From: Alcanivorax sp. DP30
GTDB taxonomy: Bacteria > Pseudomonadota > Gammaproteobacteria > Pseudomonadales > Alcanivoracaceae
DNA length: 64,000 nucleotides
Direction: 5' to 3'
Assembly (NCBI RefSeq): GCF_009882945.1
Contig: NZ_WTUY01000003.1
Location: forward strand, 265,304-329,303
Shown here: piece by piece, positions 55,251 to 64,000 of the stretch
Numbering within the stretch: the stretch's first letter is position 1
Layout of the letters: each line of letters starts with the position of its first letter
Notes under the pieces: generated by a model
Told to the model about the DNA's origin: nothing
Seen by the model: only the letters and a program-made list of their open reading frames with translations
Database searches by the model: none
Translations under genes and position numbers: made by a program

Positions 55251-55931
55251 TCAGCCGCCCTGCAGAATGCGATACAGGGCCTGCAGATCCTTGTCGATCT
55301 TGGAGACCTTCGTTTGTAAGGTATCTACCCGCGGATCCGATGCAGATTGTGCCGGTGCCGGGGTTGGCGCCGCGGAAGGCGCCGGGCGGTTGGCCAGGGC
55401 ACTCACTCTGCCAGAGACGCCACGCAAGCCGGACTCGACTTCCGCGATGCGCTTTTCCAGCTTCACGGTTTCGCCGTCATCCTGCCCGGCTTTCGCCACA
55501 GCGACGCTCAATGTCCGCACCCGCGCGCTGAGTTCACGCAGATCATCACGGAGATTTGTGATCGCATTACTATCAACAACACCATTGGAAACCGCCTCAC
55601 GGGTCGTTCGGGGTGCGCTTTCGGCAGCATCGGCTACAGCAGAAGCCAACTGATAATACTCGGCTTTCAGGTCACCCAGTTCACGACTGAGCTGCATATT
55701 GCCCATCCACTGCCACACCGCCAGCAGTAAGGCGATGATGGCGATCCCCAAAGCCAGCCAAACAGTGCCCGAGCGTCCGCTTTCAGACACACTGACCGGC
55801 TGCTGCCGGCGGTTGTTATTGCGAAGTGGCACAGGTTCGTTGGGCAAGGGTTCCATGGGCGCCTGAACAGCCAGTACGTCCTGGTTCAAACCCTGTAGGC
55901 GTCGTTCTTTGTTTTCCGGCAACTTGGTCAT
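55251..55931 (-). CDS. Membrane-anchored coiled-coil protein
   Basis: A 226-residue protein: basic, Asn/Pro-rich N-terminus, one membrane helix (about 57-76, VWLALGIAIIALLLAVWQW) and a long helical coiled-coil periplasmic part. A Pro/Ala linker (PAPSAAPTPAPAQ) precedes a final helix. ATG 55931 was chosen over a longer reading. It follows the larger relative at 55999-56877 by 67 bases on the same strand. Architecture is like cell-division or envelope scaffold proteins; function unknown. Confidence 0.75.
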   Translation of the reverse strand: MTKLPENKERRLQGLNQDVLAVQAPMEPLPNEPVPLRNNNRRQQPVSVSESGRSGTVWLALGIAIIALLLAVWQWMGNMQLSRELGDLKAEYYQLASAVADAAESAPRTTREAVSNGVVDSNAITNLRDDLRELSARVRTLSVAVAKAGQDDGETVKLEKRIAEVESGLRGVSGRVSALANRPAPSAAPTPAPAQSASDPRVDTLQTKVSKIDKDLQALYRILQGG

Positions 55932-55998
55932 GACAAATTGCTCTTTGTCATTATTATTAATGGGGAGCCAGCAGCTCCCCGCCCCCAATTTCTGAATC

Positions 55999-56877
55999 TC
56001 AGCGACGTTCCAGCTGATCCAGACGGTTGTTTACTTGCAGACGGTAGGCGTCAAATGCTGCCACTGCCGCTTCAGTATCGTCTACCCGCTCGTCCAGGGA
56101 AGCCAATGACGCCTGCGCCTTGCTGATCTTGCTCATCGCCGCATCCAGGTTTTTCTGTTGTTTTTCTACCTGGTTCAGGTTTTCTACCAGAACGTCCAGT
56201 TGAGTCTGCATCTGGCTGATCTGGGTCTGCCATTGCTGGCTGCTCTTGTTCACAGCGGAAACGGCACTGTCCACCTGCTTTTTCAGGGAAGCCGCCTCCT
56301 TGTTGATATCCGCTATCTTACCATCGACACCGGCCTGGGCTTTCTTGACGTCGGTCACACCCGCGGACAGGGACTGGATCTTTTTGCTCTGCTCGGCAAT
56401 GTCGGCCCGATTACGCTTGTTGGCCAGATCCCAGAGCTTGCGAAGCTCATTGCCATTCTTTTCCAGTGCCTTGCCATGACCGGCAACAATGTCCTGCAGC
56501 TTGCCGGAGGACTGGTTCAGGGTCTCATCCGTGGCAGACAGCTGCGACTCCAGGTTGCCCAGCTTCTGGCTGGATTCGGTCAGCCGATTGTCCAGCTGTG
56601 CCTGCAGACCACCCACCTGTTTGTGAAACCACACGCCCAGCACGGCGATCAACACCACCAGGACCAGACAGGCTGCCATCCAGCCTCCGTTGCTGCCGGC
56701 ACCCGCAGCTGGCTTTGCCGCCGGACGGGACGGTTTGCCCGGTGGTTTGCCTGCAGGCCCGCCACCCTGGGCCGGTTTTTTCGGAGCTGCCTGAGCGGTT
56801 TTGGGAGCCGGTTTGCGAGGGTCATCCACCGACACGTCATCCAAGTCTCCCAGATTGACTTCACGATCTCTTGTCAT
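55999..56877 (-). CDS. Membrane-anchored coiled-coil protein, larger relative
   Basis: A 292-residue protein: acidic then Lys/Pro/Ala/Gly-rich N-terminal tail (about 1-65), one helix (about 66-84, MAACLVLVVLIAVLGVWF) and about 200 residues of coiled coil with heptads (LDNRLTESSQKLGNLESQLS, MQTQLDVLVENLNQVEKQQK). Same plan as the downstream protein. No catalytic motif. A tolerant-to-Gln/Lys coil suggests scaffold or envelope-tether function. Confidence 0.78.
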   Translation of the reverse strand: MTRDREVNLGDLDDVSVDDPRKPAPKTAQAAPKKPAQGGGPAGKPPGKPSRPAAKPAAGAGSNGGWMAACLVLVVLIAVLGVWFHKQVGGLQAQLDNRLTESSQKLGNLESQLSATDETLNQSSGKLQDIVAGHGKALEKNGNELRKLWDLANKRNRADIAEQSKKIQSLSAGVTDVKKAQAGVDGKIADINKEAASLKKQVDSAVSAVNKSSQQWQTQISQMQTQLDVLVENLNQVEKQQKNLDAAMSKISKAQASLASLDERVDDTEAAVAAFDAYRLQVNNRLDQLERR

Positions 56878-56945
56878 TTACTGCTGCCTTGCCTGTATGC
56901 AAACGCCAATACTACCGGAAACCACGGTGCAAAGACCGTGACGTC

Positions 56946-57491
56946 CTACTCCTGTTCGCCTTCTTCAGGCGCGAACAGGGATTGCTCGGTGGCATAGTAG
57001 ATCGGATCACCGACCACATGCTTGCCTTCATCATTCTTGAGCAGGGGCACAAAAATCACCCACGGGCGCACCTGCCGATGATCCACCTGGGCCCACACGC
57101 CAACGACCTCTTCACCGGCATCATTGGTGATCGTGTGTAGCCGGAACAGGGACAGCATGTCCACTTCGGGCTGCTCTTCCCCGATCTGGCGTAATTTCAT
57201 GAACAAGGCCTTGGCCCAGTCTTCCGCAGACGGCGCGTCAGCCCGGTCACCGGAATAGCCAACGGCCTTCAGATCACCTTTGACACTGATCAGGCCAAAC
57301 GGATACATGCCACCGGATTTGGCGATGGCCTCCAGCGCCTGACGAATGCCGGCCTGGGCCAGGACATCCATGTTTTTCTGTTCGACGCTTTTTTCTTGCT
57401 GGGTTGCCTGTTCCTGGGCTTTGGGGGATTCAGCCAGAACCGGCTGAAAAACACTCACCAGGAGCACCAGGACCATTGCCGGGAACCGCAT
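56946..57491 (-). CDS. Exported protein of unknown function
   Basis: A 181-residue protein with a signal peptide (MRFPAMVLVLLVSVFQPVLA). It has a Gln/Glu-rich linker (about 22-38), then a compact domain with IAKSGGMYPFGLISVKGDLKAVGYSG in pieces and WVIFVPLL. It is upstream of the two coiled-coil genes on the same strand, 68 bases before the larger one, so the three may be co-transcribed. Family not recognised. Confidence 0.72.
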   Translation of the reverse strand: MRFPAMVLVLLVSVFQPVLAESPKAQEQATQQEKSVEQKNMDVLAQAGIRQALEAIAKSGGMYPFGLISVKGDLKAVGYSGDRADAPSAEDWAKALFMKLRQIGEEQPEVDMLSLFRLHTITNDAGEEVVGVWAQVDHRQVRPWVIFVPLLKNDEGKHVVGDPIYYATEQSLFAPEEGEQE

Positions 57492-57595
57492 ATTTCACCT
57501 TTGTTGTTGTGTTCTGCCTGTCCTGTGGACAACCAGAAGGGTATTTATATCCCGAAACGGCACGCTATCAGAGTTACCAGAATGCCGCCATAACA

Positions 57596-57630
57596 CCACA
57601 AAAAAGGCCGCAAAGCGGCCTTTTTTGTGG
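57596..57630 (-). terminator. Terminator after sodB
   Basis: A 16-base stem CCACAAAAAAGGCCGC (57596-57611) / GCGGCCTTTTTTGTGG (57615-57630) with a three-base loop and internal T run, 34 bases past the sodB stop. Confidence 0.88.
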
Positions 57631-57664
57631 TCTGGACGGCTCCCAAAGACGGGAGAACACCCAA

Positions 57665-58252
57665 TTACGCTGCGAAATTGGCGGCAGCGAAGTCCCAGTT
57701 GATCAGGTTCCAGATGGATTCCAGATACTTGGGACGGGCATTGCGGTAGTCCACGTAGTAGGCGTGCTCCCACACGTCCACGGTGAACAGCGGGGTCTGA
57801 CCCTTGCCGTGAGCGATCGGGGTGTCAGCGTCGTCAGTGTTGACGATTTCCAGGGAACCGTCGCTGTTCTTCACCAACCAGGTCCAGCCGGAACCGAAGT
57901 TACCGGTGGCCTTGGCGTTGAACTGGCTCTTGAACTCGTCGAAAGAGCCAAAGGCCTTGTCGATGGCTGCGGCCAGATCGCCGGCAGGCGCACCACCACC
58001 ATTCGGGCTCAGGCTGTTCCAGTAGAAAGTGTGATTCCACACCTGGGCAGCCTGGTTGAAAAGACCACCTTCAGCGCTGGCGATGATCTCTTCCAGAGAC
58101 TTGCTCTCGTTCTCGGTGCCCGCGGTCAATTCGTTCAGCTTGGTCACATAGGCGTTGTGGTGCTTGCCGTGGTGAAACTCCAGAGTCTCCGCAGAGATAT
58201 GCGGTTCCAGAGCGTTCTTTTCATACGGAAGCGGCGGTAGTTCGAAAGCCAT
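57665..58252 (-). CDS. sodB: Superoxide dismutase, Fe type
   Basis: A 195-residue cytoplasmic SOD (E. coli SodB 193). Metal ligands fit: H27 (HHGKHH), H74 (WNHTFYW), D159 and H163 (DVWEHAYY). AAQVWNHTFYW and the Gln70 pattern favour iron over manganese. ATG 58252 has AGGGGA eight bases upstream; earlier ATGs are too close to it. Detoxifies superoxide. A T-rich terminator follows. Confidence 0.94.
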   Translation of the reverse strand: MAFELPPLPYEKNALEPHISAETLEFHHGKHHNAYVTKLNELTAGTENESKSLEEIIASAEGGLFNQAAQVWNHTFYWNSLSPNGGGAPAGDLAAAIDKAFGSFDEFKSQFNAKATGNFGSGWTWLVKNSDGSLEIVNTDDADTPIAHGKGQTPLFTVDVWEHAYYVDYRNARPKYLESIWNLINWDFAAANFAA

Positions 58253-58390
58253 AGTCATTTCCCCTGACATTGTTTGCCCTGCTGCTCGGGCAGCAGGTAA
58301 GAATTACTCCGCCAACGACGCATGGCAGCGGTCGGCGGTCGATGATCATAGCAAGCTACCGGCCACAATCTCCACCTTGGCAGCCCCGGA

Positions 58391-58417
58391 ATAAAGCCTT
58401 GAGGGTTCAGGCTTTAT
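58391..58417. promoter_or_regulatory. AT-flanked hairpin between sodB and thiolase
   Basis: Nine-base stem ATAAAGCCT / AGGCTTTAT around TGAGGGTTC, in the divergent region and not after a gene end. It could be a regulatory site or leader hairpin. The -10-like TACAAT at 58507-58512 lies nearer the thiolase. Confidence 0.35.
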
Positions 58418-58583
58418 CTCTCGGCGCAATAGCCTTGCGCTATGGCAATGACCATAACGTGACCGGCAGGTCCCTGTGACATGGGGCGCAGCGCCCTTGT
58501 TTCAAGTACAATGCGCCCCAATTTTTCATGATTAACCCTTTCATGATCACCATGAAGCCAGTCAACTTCGGCAGGAGAAAACC

Positions 58584-59765
58584 ATGTCTGATGATGCAAT
58601 CGTCATTGTAAACGGTGCCCGTACCGCCATGGGCGGTTTCCAGGGTGCGCTGTCTGGCGCTACCGCCCCTGAACTGGGTGCAGTATCCATCCGTGAAGCA
58701 GTATCCCGCGCCGGCCTGAAGCCGGAAGACGTGCAGGAAGTCATCATGGGCTGTGTCCTGCCCGCTGGCCTCAAGCAAGGCCCGGCCCGTCAGGCCATGC
58801 GCAAGGCCGGCCTGCCAGACAACGTTGGCGCCACCACCATCAACAAGCTGTGTGGCTCCGGCATGAAAGCCACCATGTTCGCCTTTGATTCCATCAAGGC
58901 CGGCACCAACGACATCGTGGTATCTGGCGGCATGGAATCCATGACCAACGCACCTTACGTGCTGGACAAGGCTCGCAGCGGCATGCGCATGGGCCACGGT
59001 CAGGTCTACGACCACATGTTCCTGGATGGCCTGGAAGATGCCGAAACCGGTCGCCTGATGGGTTCCTTCGCCCAGGAAGTGGCTGACAAGCGCAGCATTA
59101 CCCGCGAAGACATGGACAACTACGCCATTGAATCCCTGAAGCGCGCCCAGGCCGCCATCGAGAATGGCTGGTTCAAGGACGAGATCGTTCCCGTCACCAT
59201 CAAGACCCGCAAGGGCGAGGCGGTTGTGGATACCGACGAGCAGCCGGGTAACGCCAACATCGACAAGATCCCGACCCTGCGTCCGGCTTTTGCCAAAGAC
59301 GGCACCGTAACCGCTGCCAACGCCAGCTCCATCTCCGACGGCGCCTCCGCACTGGTTCTGTCCCGTGAATCTGTGGCCAGCGAACGGGGTCTGCAGCCGC
59401 TGGCGCGGGTTCTGGCTCATGCCACCAACAGCATGCATCCAGGTGAGTTCACCCTGGCGCCGGTCGGTGCCACCGAAGCAGTACTGAAGAAGGTGGGCTG
59501 GACCGTTGACGACGTGGATCTGTTCGAGATCAACGAAGCCTTCGCCATGGTGGCCATGATGCCGATGATCGATCTGGGCATCCCCCACGAGAAAGTGAAC
59601 ATTCACGGCGGCGCCTGCGCCCTGGGTCACCCGGTGGGTTCCACTGGCTCACGCATCATCCTCACCCTGATCCATGCGCTCAAGCGCACCGGCGGCAAGC
59701 GCGGTGTGGCCAGCCTGTGTATCGGCGGCGGTGAAGCCACCGCAGTAGCCATTGAGCTGGTGTAA
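58584..59765 (+). CDS. Acetyl-CoA C-acyltransferase (thiolase)
   Basis: A 393-residue thiolase. Active-site Cys C90 in NKLCGSGMKA, then GGMESM, NEAFA, GGACALGHPVGSTGSR and the C-terminal CIGGGEA loop with the second Cys are all present. It cleaves 3-ketoacyl-CoA or condenses acetyl-CoA; the sequence favours AtoB/PhaA-like biosynthetic or short-chain specificity but is not decisive. CAGGAG precedes the ATG. It ends in a strong terminator. Confidence 0.92.
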   Translation: MSDDAIVIVNGARTAMGGFQGALSGATAPELGAVSIREAVSRAGLKPEDVQEVIMGCVLPAGLKQGPARQAMRKAGLPDNVGATTINKLCGSGMKATMFAFDSIKAGTNDIVVSGGMESMTNAPYVLDKARSGMRMGHGQVYDHMFLDGLEDAETGRLMGSFAQEVADKRSITREDMDNYAIESLKRAQAAIENGWFKDEIVPVTIKTRKGEAVVDTDEQPGNANIDKIPTLRPAFAKDGTVTAANASSISDGASALVLSRESVASERGLQPLARVLAHATNSMHPGEFTLAPVGATEAVLKKVGWTVDDVDLFEINEAFAMVAMMPMIDLGIPHEKVNIHGGACALGHPVGSTGSRIILTLIHALKRTGGKRGVASLCIGGGEATAVAIELV

Positions 59766-59800
59766 GACGCCAGACACTGGACGCTTGATACCAGACGAGA

Positions 59801-59825
59801 ACGGGGCCTTCAGGCCCCGTTTTTG
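59801..59825 (+). terminator. Rho-independent terminator after thiolase
   Basis: Stem ACGGGGCCT (59801-59809) / AGGCCCCGT (59812-59820) with a two-base loop and T5 tail. Confidence 0.88.
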
Positions 59826-59891
59826 TTGCTGCTGCGCTACGGCTCCTAATCTTCGAACAGTGTTCCTGGAATCCTTACCCCGCTTAGGCTC

Positions 59892-59918
59892 GGATCGCGA
59901 GCTGGCTCGCTCCTACAG
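59892..59918. repeat. Pseudomonas-like REP sequence
   Basis: GGATCGCGAGCTGGCTCGCT (59892-59911) then CCTACAGC: hairpin GCGAGC-TG-GCTCGC at 59897-59910 with the CTCCTACAG end. This is the canonical REP shape and the reverse of the CTGTAGGAGC arms elsewhere in the window. It is a single copy between thiolase and fabY. Confidence 0.65.
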
Positions 59919-60081
59919 CAGCTTCGTAGCCCCCCGCATCCCGAAACATCCGCTTTCACTTTTAAATTCTGTTGCACTTTATCCGGCAAATTCGCCCTAA
60001 GGCGTATACGCGTAGCCCTTGTTTCCCTGTACTCTGACCAGCCAGTCACGATTCTGGATTGGGATTACAACCGGGAGCAAC

Positions 60082-61893
60082 ATGTCAGCATTACCCGTTA
60101 TCACCGCCATGGGCGGCATCAATGCGGCCGGCCGCACGGCCCTGCATTTCGGTTTCCAGCGCCTGATATTTGACGCCCTCCCGGAGATTCAGCGTCACGC
60201 GACCCTGCGCACCCTGGCCCAACTCACTGGCCGCGAAGAGGATTCTCTGCTGGACGGCACCCTGATTCGTGCTCTGCCTGTGGAGCACCGCCTGCATGCC
60301 GCCATCAGTGGCACCAGCGACATTCCCGTTACCCTGGAAATGCGCAACATGGATCTGCCAGACCCGCTACCCGCAGGCTGGCAGGTCACCCCCATCGACA
60401 AGCGACGCAGCCGCGTTACTCTGCCTGCCGGTCAGGGGATGAACGTACCGCTGGACGCGCCGCGTCGGGTCAGCGCCGCCGGCCAGCTGCCGAGCGGGTT
60501 CGATCCCGGCGCCCTGTATGCTTCCCGCAACCACCCCCGCGCCCTGCAGATGGCCATTTTTGCCATCAGCGATGCGTTGGGCGATCTGGGTATGGACTGG
60601 TCCAGGGTGGCCAGCAAGGTGCGACCGGACCAGGTGGCGGTCTATGCCAGCAATGCCATGTCACAGATGGACGACAACGGTCTGGGCGGTGTGATGCGCT
60701 TCCCGCCCAATGGCCATCGGATCACCTCCAAACAGGTTCCACTTGGTCTTGGGGAAATGACCGCCGACTTTCTCAATGCCTATGTACTGCATTCGGTGGG
60801 CACCACCGGCGGCATGCTGGGTGCCTGCGCCACCTTCCTCTACAACCTGGAGAAAGGGGTACAGGCCATCCGCAGCGGCAAGGTCCGCGTGGCAATAGTG
60901 GGTACCAGCGAAGCCCCTCTGGTGCCAGAGATCATGGAAGGCTACCGGGCCATGGGCGCCCTGGCAGAAGACCAGGAACTGGCCGCCCTGGACGACAGTC
61001 CGCACCCGGATGTGCGACGAGCCTGCCGCCCCTTTTCAGACAATTGCGGCTTCACCATGGCCGAATCCGCCCAGTTCACCATTCTCATGGATGACGGTCT
61101 GGCGCTGGAGCTGGGTGCCGATATTCTCGGTGCCGTGCCGGATGTGTTTATCCATGCCGATGGCGGCAAGAAATCCATTTCCGCCCCCGGCGTGGGCAAC
61201 TATCTGACCATGGGTAAAGCGGCCGCCCTCACCCGCCAGTTGATTGGTGAAAAAGGCCTGCAGCACCACAGCTTTGTCCATGCCCATGGCACCGGCACAC
61301 CACAGAACCGGGTCACAGAATCCGTCATTCTTGACCGCACTGCGCAGGCCTTCGGTATTGCGAAATGGCCGGTGGTGGGGATCAAGTCCTACGTGGGGCA
61401 CTCTCTGGGCAGTGCGGGCGGCGACCAGCTGGCCGCTGCGCTGGGCAGTTTCAGCCAGGGCATCTTGCCGGGTATCCGGACTATTGATCACATCGCCGAT
61501 GATGTGCATCGCAGCCATCTCGACATCTGTCTACAGCACCAGCAGCAGGATAATCTGCAGGCCAGCCTGATCAATTCGAAAGGGTTTGGCGGCAACAATG
61601 CCACCGCGGTGGCCCTGTCCGGCAGCATTGCGCAAGCCATGCTACGCCAGCGCCATGGCGAGAAAGCCATGACCGCCTGGCAACAGGCGCGGGAAACCAC
61701 ACTGGCCAGCAAGGCACGCTTTCAGGAGCACTGCCTCAGCGAGGCACCAAAGCCGGTTTACCGCTTTAACGAAGGTGTCCTCGGCGATGAGCATGTGGCA
61801 CTGAGCAGCCGTTCGGTCAGCCTCAACGGCGGCACCGAAATGCCGTTCGATGACGACGCCGCCCTGAGGGAGTTCCAGCTCAAGCAGGATTGA
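60082..61893 (+). CDS. fabY: Beta-ketoacyl-ACP synthase, FabY-like
   Basis: A 603-residue ketosynthase with the Cys-His-His triad C249 (LGACATFLYN), H402 (HAHGTGTPQN) and H440 (VGHSLGSAGGD). Length, the long N-terminal segment and overall pattern resemble Pseudomonas FabY, which starts fatty acid synthesis by condensing acetyl-CoA with malonyl-ACP in place of FabH. GGGAG precedes ATG 60082; a longer reading was rejected. FabF/FabB are only about 410 residues. Monocistronic. Confidence 0.85.
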   Translation: MSALPVITAMGGINAAGRTALHFGFQRLIFDALPEIQRHATLRTLAQLTGREEDSLLDGTLIRALPVEHRLHAAISGTSDIPVTLEMRNMDLPDPLPAGWQVTPIDKRRSRVTLPAGQGMNVPLDAPRRVSAAGQLPSGFDPGALYASRNHPRALQMAIFAISDALGDLGMDWSRVASKVRPDQVAVYASNAMSQMDDNGLGGVMRFPPNGHRITSKQVPLGLGEMTADFLNAYVLHSVGTTGGMLGACATFLYNLEKGVQAIRSGKVRVAIVGTSEAPLVPEIMEGYRAMGALAEDQELAALDDSPHPDVRRACRPFSDNCGFTMAESAQFTILMDDGLALELGADILGAVPDVFIHADGGKKSISAPGVGNYLTMGKAAALTRQLIGEKGLQHHSFVHAHGTGTPQNRVTESVILDRTAQAFGIAKWPVVGIKSYVGHSLGSAGGDQLAAALGSFSQGILPGIRTIDHIADDVHRSHLDICLQHQQQDNLQASLINSKGFGGNNATAVALSGSIAQAMLRQRHGEKAMTAWQQARETTLASKARFQEHCLSEAPKPVYRFNEGVLGDEHVALSSRSVSLNGGTEMPFDDDAALREFQLKQD

Positions 61894-61988
61894 GTCTGTT
61901 TTGCAGATACCCGCGCCCCATGGCGATTGTTTCCCGGTGATCGCCATGGGGGCGGGTGATTTGCTTCAGCCAGCCTGCTCTTCTCCGC

Positions 61989-64000
61989 TTACTCCACACT
62001 CACTTGAAACGCCGGTGACGCCCAACCCTGCCGGGACTGACTGGCATCCGTACTGATCGGCTCGCCACCGAAGATGACCACCTCATCATCGCCGTATTGC
62101 AGCCAGGTTTCCGTCGTCGCGACGCCTTGCCCTGGCAGGCTGTAATCACAAACCCCCTGCGGGAAGATCTCCGCCACCTGCTCGGCAAATGCTTGCGGAT
62201 CCAGCGCCAACGGGTAATCCGCCGGATCCACCGGCTTAAGCTGACACTTGTTGGTGAGGGTACGAATGTCGTCACCGGCCACGGTGCGTGGCGTACCGAA
62301 TCGAGTCTGCACCAATAGCTGCTGGGCCTCGACCAGGGGAGCGGTCAGCGGTGACAACAGCTCGCCAACGGTACCTAGCAGATCGCCCAGCAGGGGCAGC
62401 TCTGACACCACCGGCAATTCACTCACATCCAGCCCGCAGGCTTGACCGGTGACGGCATCCACCACGATGCCCGCTTCCGCTGGCGGAGCCGGCAACAGGG
62501 AAAGATCCAGCCCCGGCAGGATCGGCTCCGGATAGAGCAGATTCCCGGTCAGCGGCACGATGGGACCGTCCGGATTGAAAATGGACGACACGGACAGGCA
62601 GCGATCACGGGCATAAAGTGGCCGATTGGCGACCACTTTTTCTTCCACGCTCAGGTCGCTGCTGTCGGCTTCCATCTGCGACAGCCACAGATCCATGGCC
62701 AGCAAGGCTTCGGTGGTGTAAACCGAATCGCCGAACAACGGTGCCGGCCCGTACCAGATCACATGATTGTCGGCATGGCCCTGGGAGGCCTCCAGCCGTG
62801 CCCGCATCTGCCAGGAATGATAGGCATCATGGGCAATACCCGGGTCCGGGCCGCGTAGATCAATGATCGGCACACCTTCAAGATGCTCCGCGGTGTTAAT
62901 GGCGCCAGTGCGATACGCATTATTCAGCGCCAAGGCATCTGCCTGGGTGCGCTCAGCCTGATAATCAATATCCACGGACAGGCCACCGATCTCCCGGTTG
63001 ACCTTGAGGAACTGCTCACCGCTGATCAGCCCGTTCTGTAAAGCCGCAAGGCCGTATTGCACGCCCACGTTATCCAGCGGAATCCCGCCGAAGCCCTTAC
63101 CCAACAGCTGCTCGTTGGGGCTCCAGTCCTCTACCGCACGGGGGCCGAACTGGGTCTTCATGTAATCCAGCAGGCCGCAGCGTAAACCGTCGGGCCGGGT
63201 CTCTGCATCATACACCGCCACCCCTTCCTTGAGCCCCGGGCAGCTCTCCTGGTCCGGGTAGGCCGACGGGAAGAACGCCAGATCAGAAACCAGCGGATTC
63301 AAGGGCAGATGACCATAGAAAGCTGACCACTGCACCACCGGAATCACCTGCGAGGAAAGCAGGCTGGCAAACACCTGCAGGAAGCCTTGCTCATCCATGG
63401 CCAGCTGATTGCCGAAATAGTTGCTGAGCAGGTTGTAATCGGCGAACTGAACGGCTGTGGTCCACACATCCGGGTAGGAACACTGCACGATCAGCCCCTG
63501 ATAAATCCCCGGGTAGGCATTGGCCACATGCTGCTGGGTGATGGAACCACCGGAGCAGCCGGTGCCAATGGTGTAACGGATTTCCCCGTACTGCTCGACG
63601 ATGCGCTCCTTGGCCATCATCAGGGATTCGGCCGCCGTTGCCAGATTGGCGTTATGTCCCAGATTGGCCTGGGCGGTGGACAGCGTCATGAACCCCCGAC
63701 CCAGTGCCGTCGTAATACTGTCGCCCAGAAGGATCTCGGCACCTTCCGGTGCGGTACCGGCAATATCCCCCTGCGGCGGCACGCCCATGCCGTAGCTGAC
63801 ACCCACATTGCCGCCATGGTGGATCAGCAGTTTGTGGTTCCACTGCGGCTGCGGGTTGAAGGTATCCCAGGGCTGATCGGGCTGATACAGGGTCATGATC
63901 AGGTAGCGATCACGATTCTGGACGCCCTCTTCCAGACGGATAATGAAGGGCACTTCGACACCCTCGTCAGTGGTCACACGGGCAATGTCTGCATCCGGCG
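61989..64000 (-). CDS. DUF6351-type alpha/beta hydrolase-like protein, 5' end cut by window
   Basis: At least 670 residues; the frame stays open to base 64000, so the start lies outside. DUF6351-like pattern: HKLLIHHGGNVGVSYGMG, GTGCSGGS nucleophile-elbow region, then a long helical body with Cys residues. GTGCSGGS is a Ser-hydrolase elbow, so an esterase or PHB-depolymerase-like role is plausible. The family is common in hydrocarbon degraders, from general knowledge. Export signal not visible because the N-terminus is missing. Confidence 0.72.
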   Translation of the reverse strand, partial: PDADIARVTTDEGVEVPFIIRLEEGVQNRDRYLIMTLYQPDQPWDTFNPQPQWNHKLLIHHGGNVGVSYGMGVPPQGDIAGTAPEGAEILLGDSITTALGRGFMTLSTAQANLGHNANLATAAESLMMAKERIVEQYGEIRYTIGTGCSGGSITQQHVANAYPGIYQGLIVQCSYPDVWTTAVQFADYNLLSNYFGNQLAMDEQGFLQVFASLLSSQVIPVVQWSAFYGHLPLNPLVSDLAFFPSAYPDQESCPGLKEGVAVYDAETRPDGLRCGLLDYMKTQFGPRAVEDWSPNEQLLGKGFGGIPLDNVGVQYGLAALQNGLISGEQFLKVNREIGGLSVDIDYQAERTQADALALNNAYRTGAINTAEHLEGVPIIDLRGPDPGIAHDAYHSWQMRARLEASQGHADNHVIWYGPAPLFGDSVYTTEALLAMDLWLSQMEADSSDLSVEEKVVANRPLYARDRCLSVSSIFNPDGPIVPLTGNLLYPEPILPGLDLSLLPAPPAEAGIVVDAVTGQACGLDVSELPVVSELPLLGDLLGTVGELLSPLTAPLVEAQQLLVQTRFGTPRTVAGDDIRTLTNKCQLKPVDPADYPLALDPQAFAEQVAEIFPQGVCDYSLPGQGVATTETWLQYGDDEVVIFGGEPISTDASQSRQGWASPAFQVSVE

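Noticed and set aside
58440-59630. 396-residue leftward frame opposite thiolase
   Set aside because: All thiolase motifs are on the plus strand; the antisense frame has none.

Overview
The window reads as chromosome of a GC-rich marine gammaproteobacterium. Gene content points to an Alcanivorax-like hydrocarbon/lipid specialist: tandem membrane desaturases, a Baeyer-Villiger monooxygenase operon, a thiolase, a FabY-type initiating ketosynthase, an ornithine-lipid gene pair, a TatT-type TRAP transporter and ergothioneine synthesis. The genus is an inference from gene content and style; nothing in the window names the species.

Layout. 0.2-3.2 kb: MpaB/Lcp-like oxygenase (DUF2236) divergent from overlapping TetR and AraC regulators. 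3.4-6.2 kb: two paralogous desaturases and an SDR. 6.2-7.6 kb: a NYN-LOTUS gene with two REP-type repeats, bracketed by 49-bp inverted repeats. 7.6-12.1 kb: leftward glpG-tatT-dctPQM. 12.15-12.48 kb: a MITE-like inverted-repeat element that supplies the end of an aminopeptidase gene. 12.4-15.8 kb: efpL-aminopeptidase and olsB-olsA pairs. 16.2-19.2 kb: CDGSH protein and ppc. 19.4-26.6 kb: degenerate GGDEF-like membrane protein, trypsin-like protease, OafA/SGNH acyltransferase, a second GlyGly-CTERM protein and an outer-membrane barrel. 27.2-37.8 kb: a two-partner secretion/contact-dependent inhibition locus (cdiB, 2835-residue cdiA, immunity gene) with an AT-rich, probably acquired toxin/immunity tip. 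38-45 kb: coiled-coil exported protein, rlmA, FAD monooxygenase, dinB, ppnN. 45-50.5 kb: SDR, egtB-egtD, thioesterase, a DUF2846 lipoprotein and a DUF1289 protein. 50.7-54.6 kb: TetR-SDR-BVMO-patatin operon. 54.6-58.3 kb: small membrane protein, tRNA-Leu(UAG), two membrane coiled-coil proteins, an exported protein, sodB. 58.6-64 kb: thiolase, fabY and a DUF6351 hydrolase-like gene that runs off the right edge.

Themes. Lipid chemistry dominates: desaturation, secondary alcohol/ketone/ester conversion, thiolysis, ketosynthesis, acyl transfer and ornithine lipid. A second theme is intergenic repeats: an AT-rich palindromic terminator element at three convergent gene junctions (one apparently split by the NYN gene), an AGCTACG-type palindrome at other junctions, and Pseudomonas-like REP sequences. 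No CRISPR array, rRNA, prophage or intact transposase was seen.
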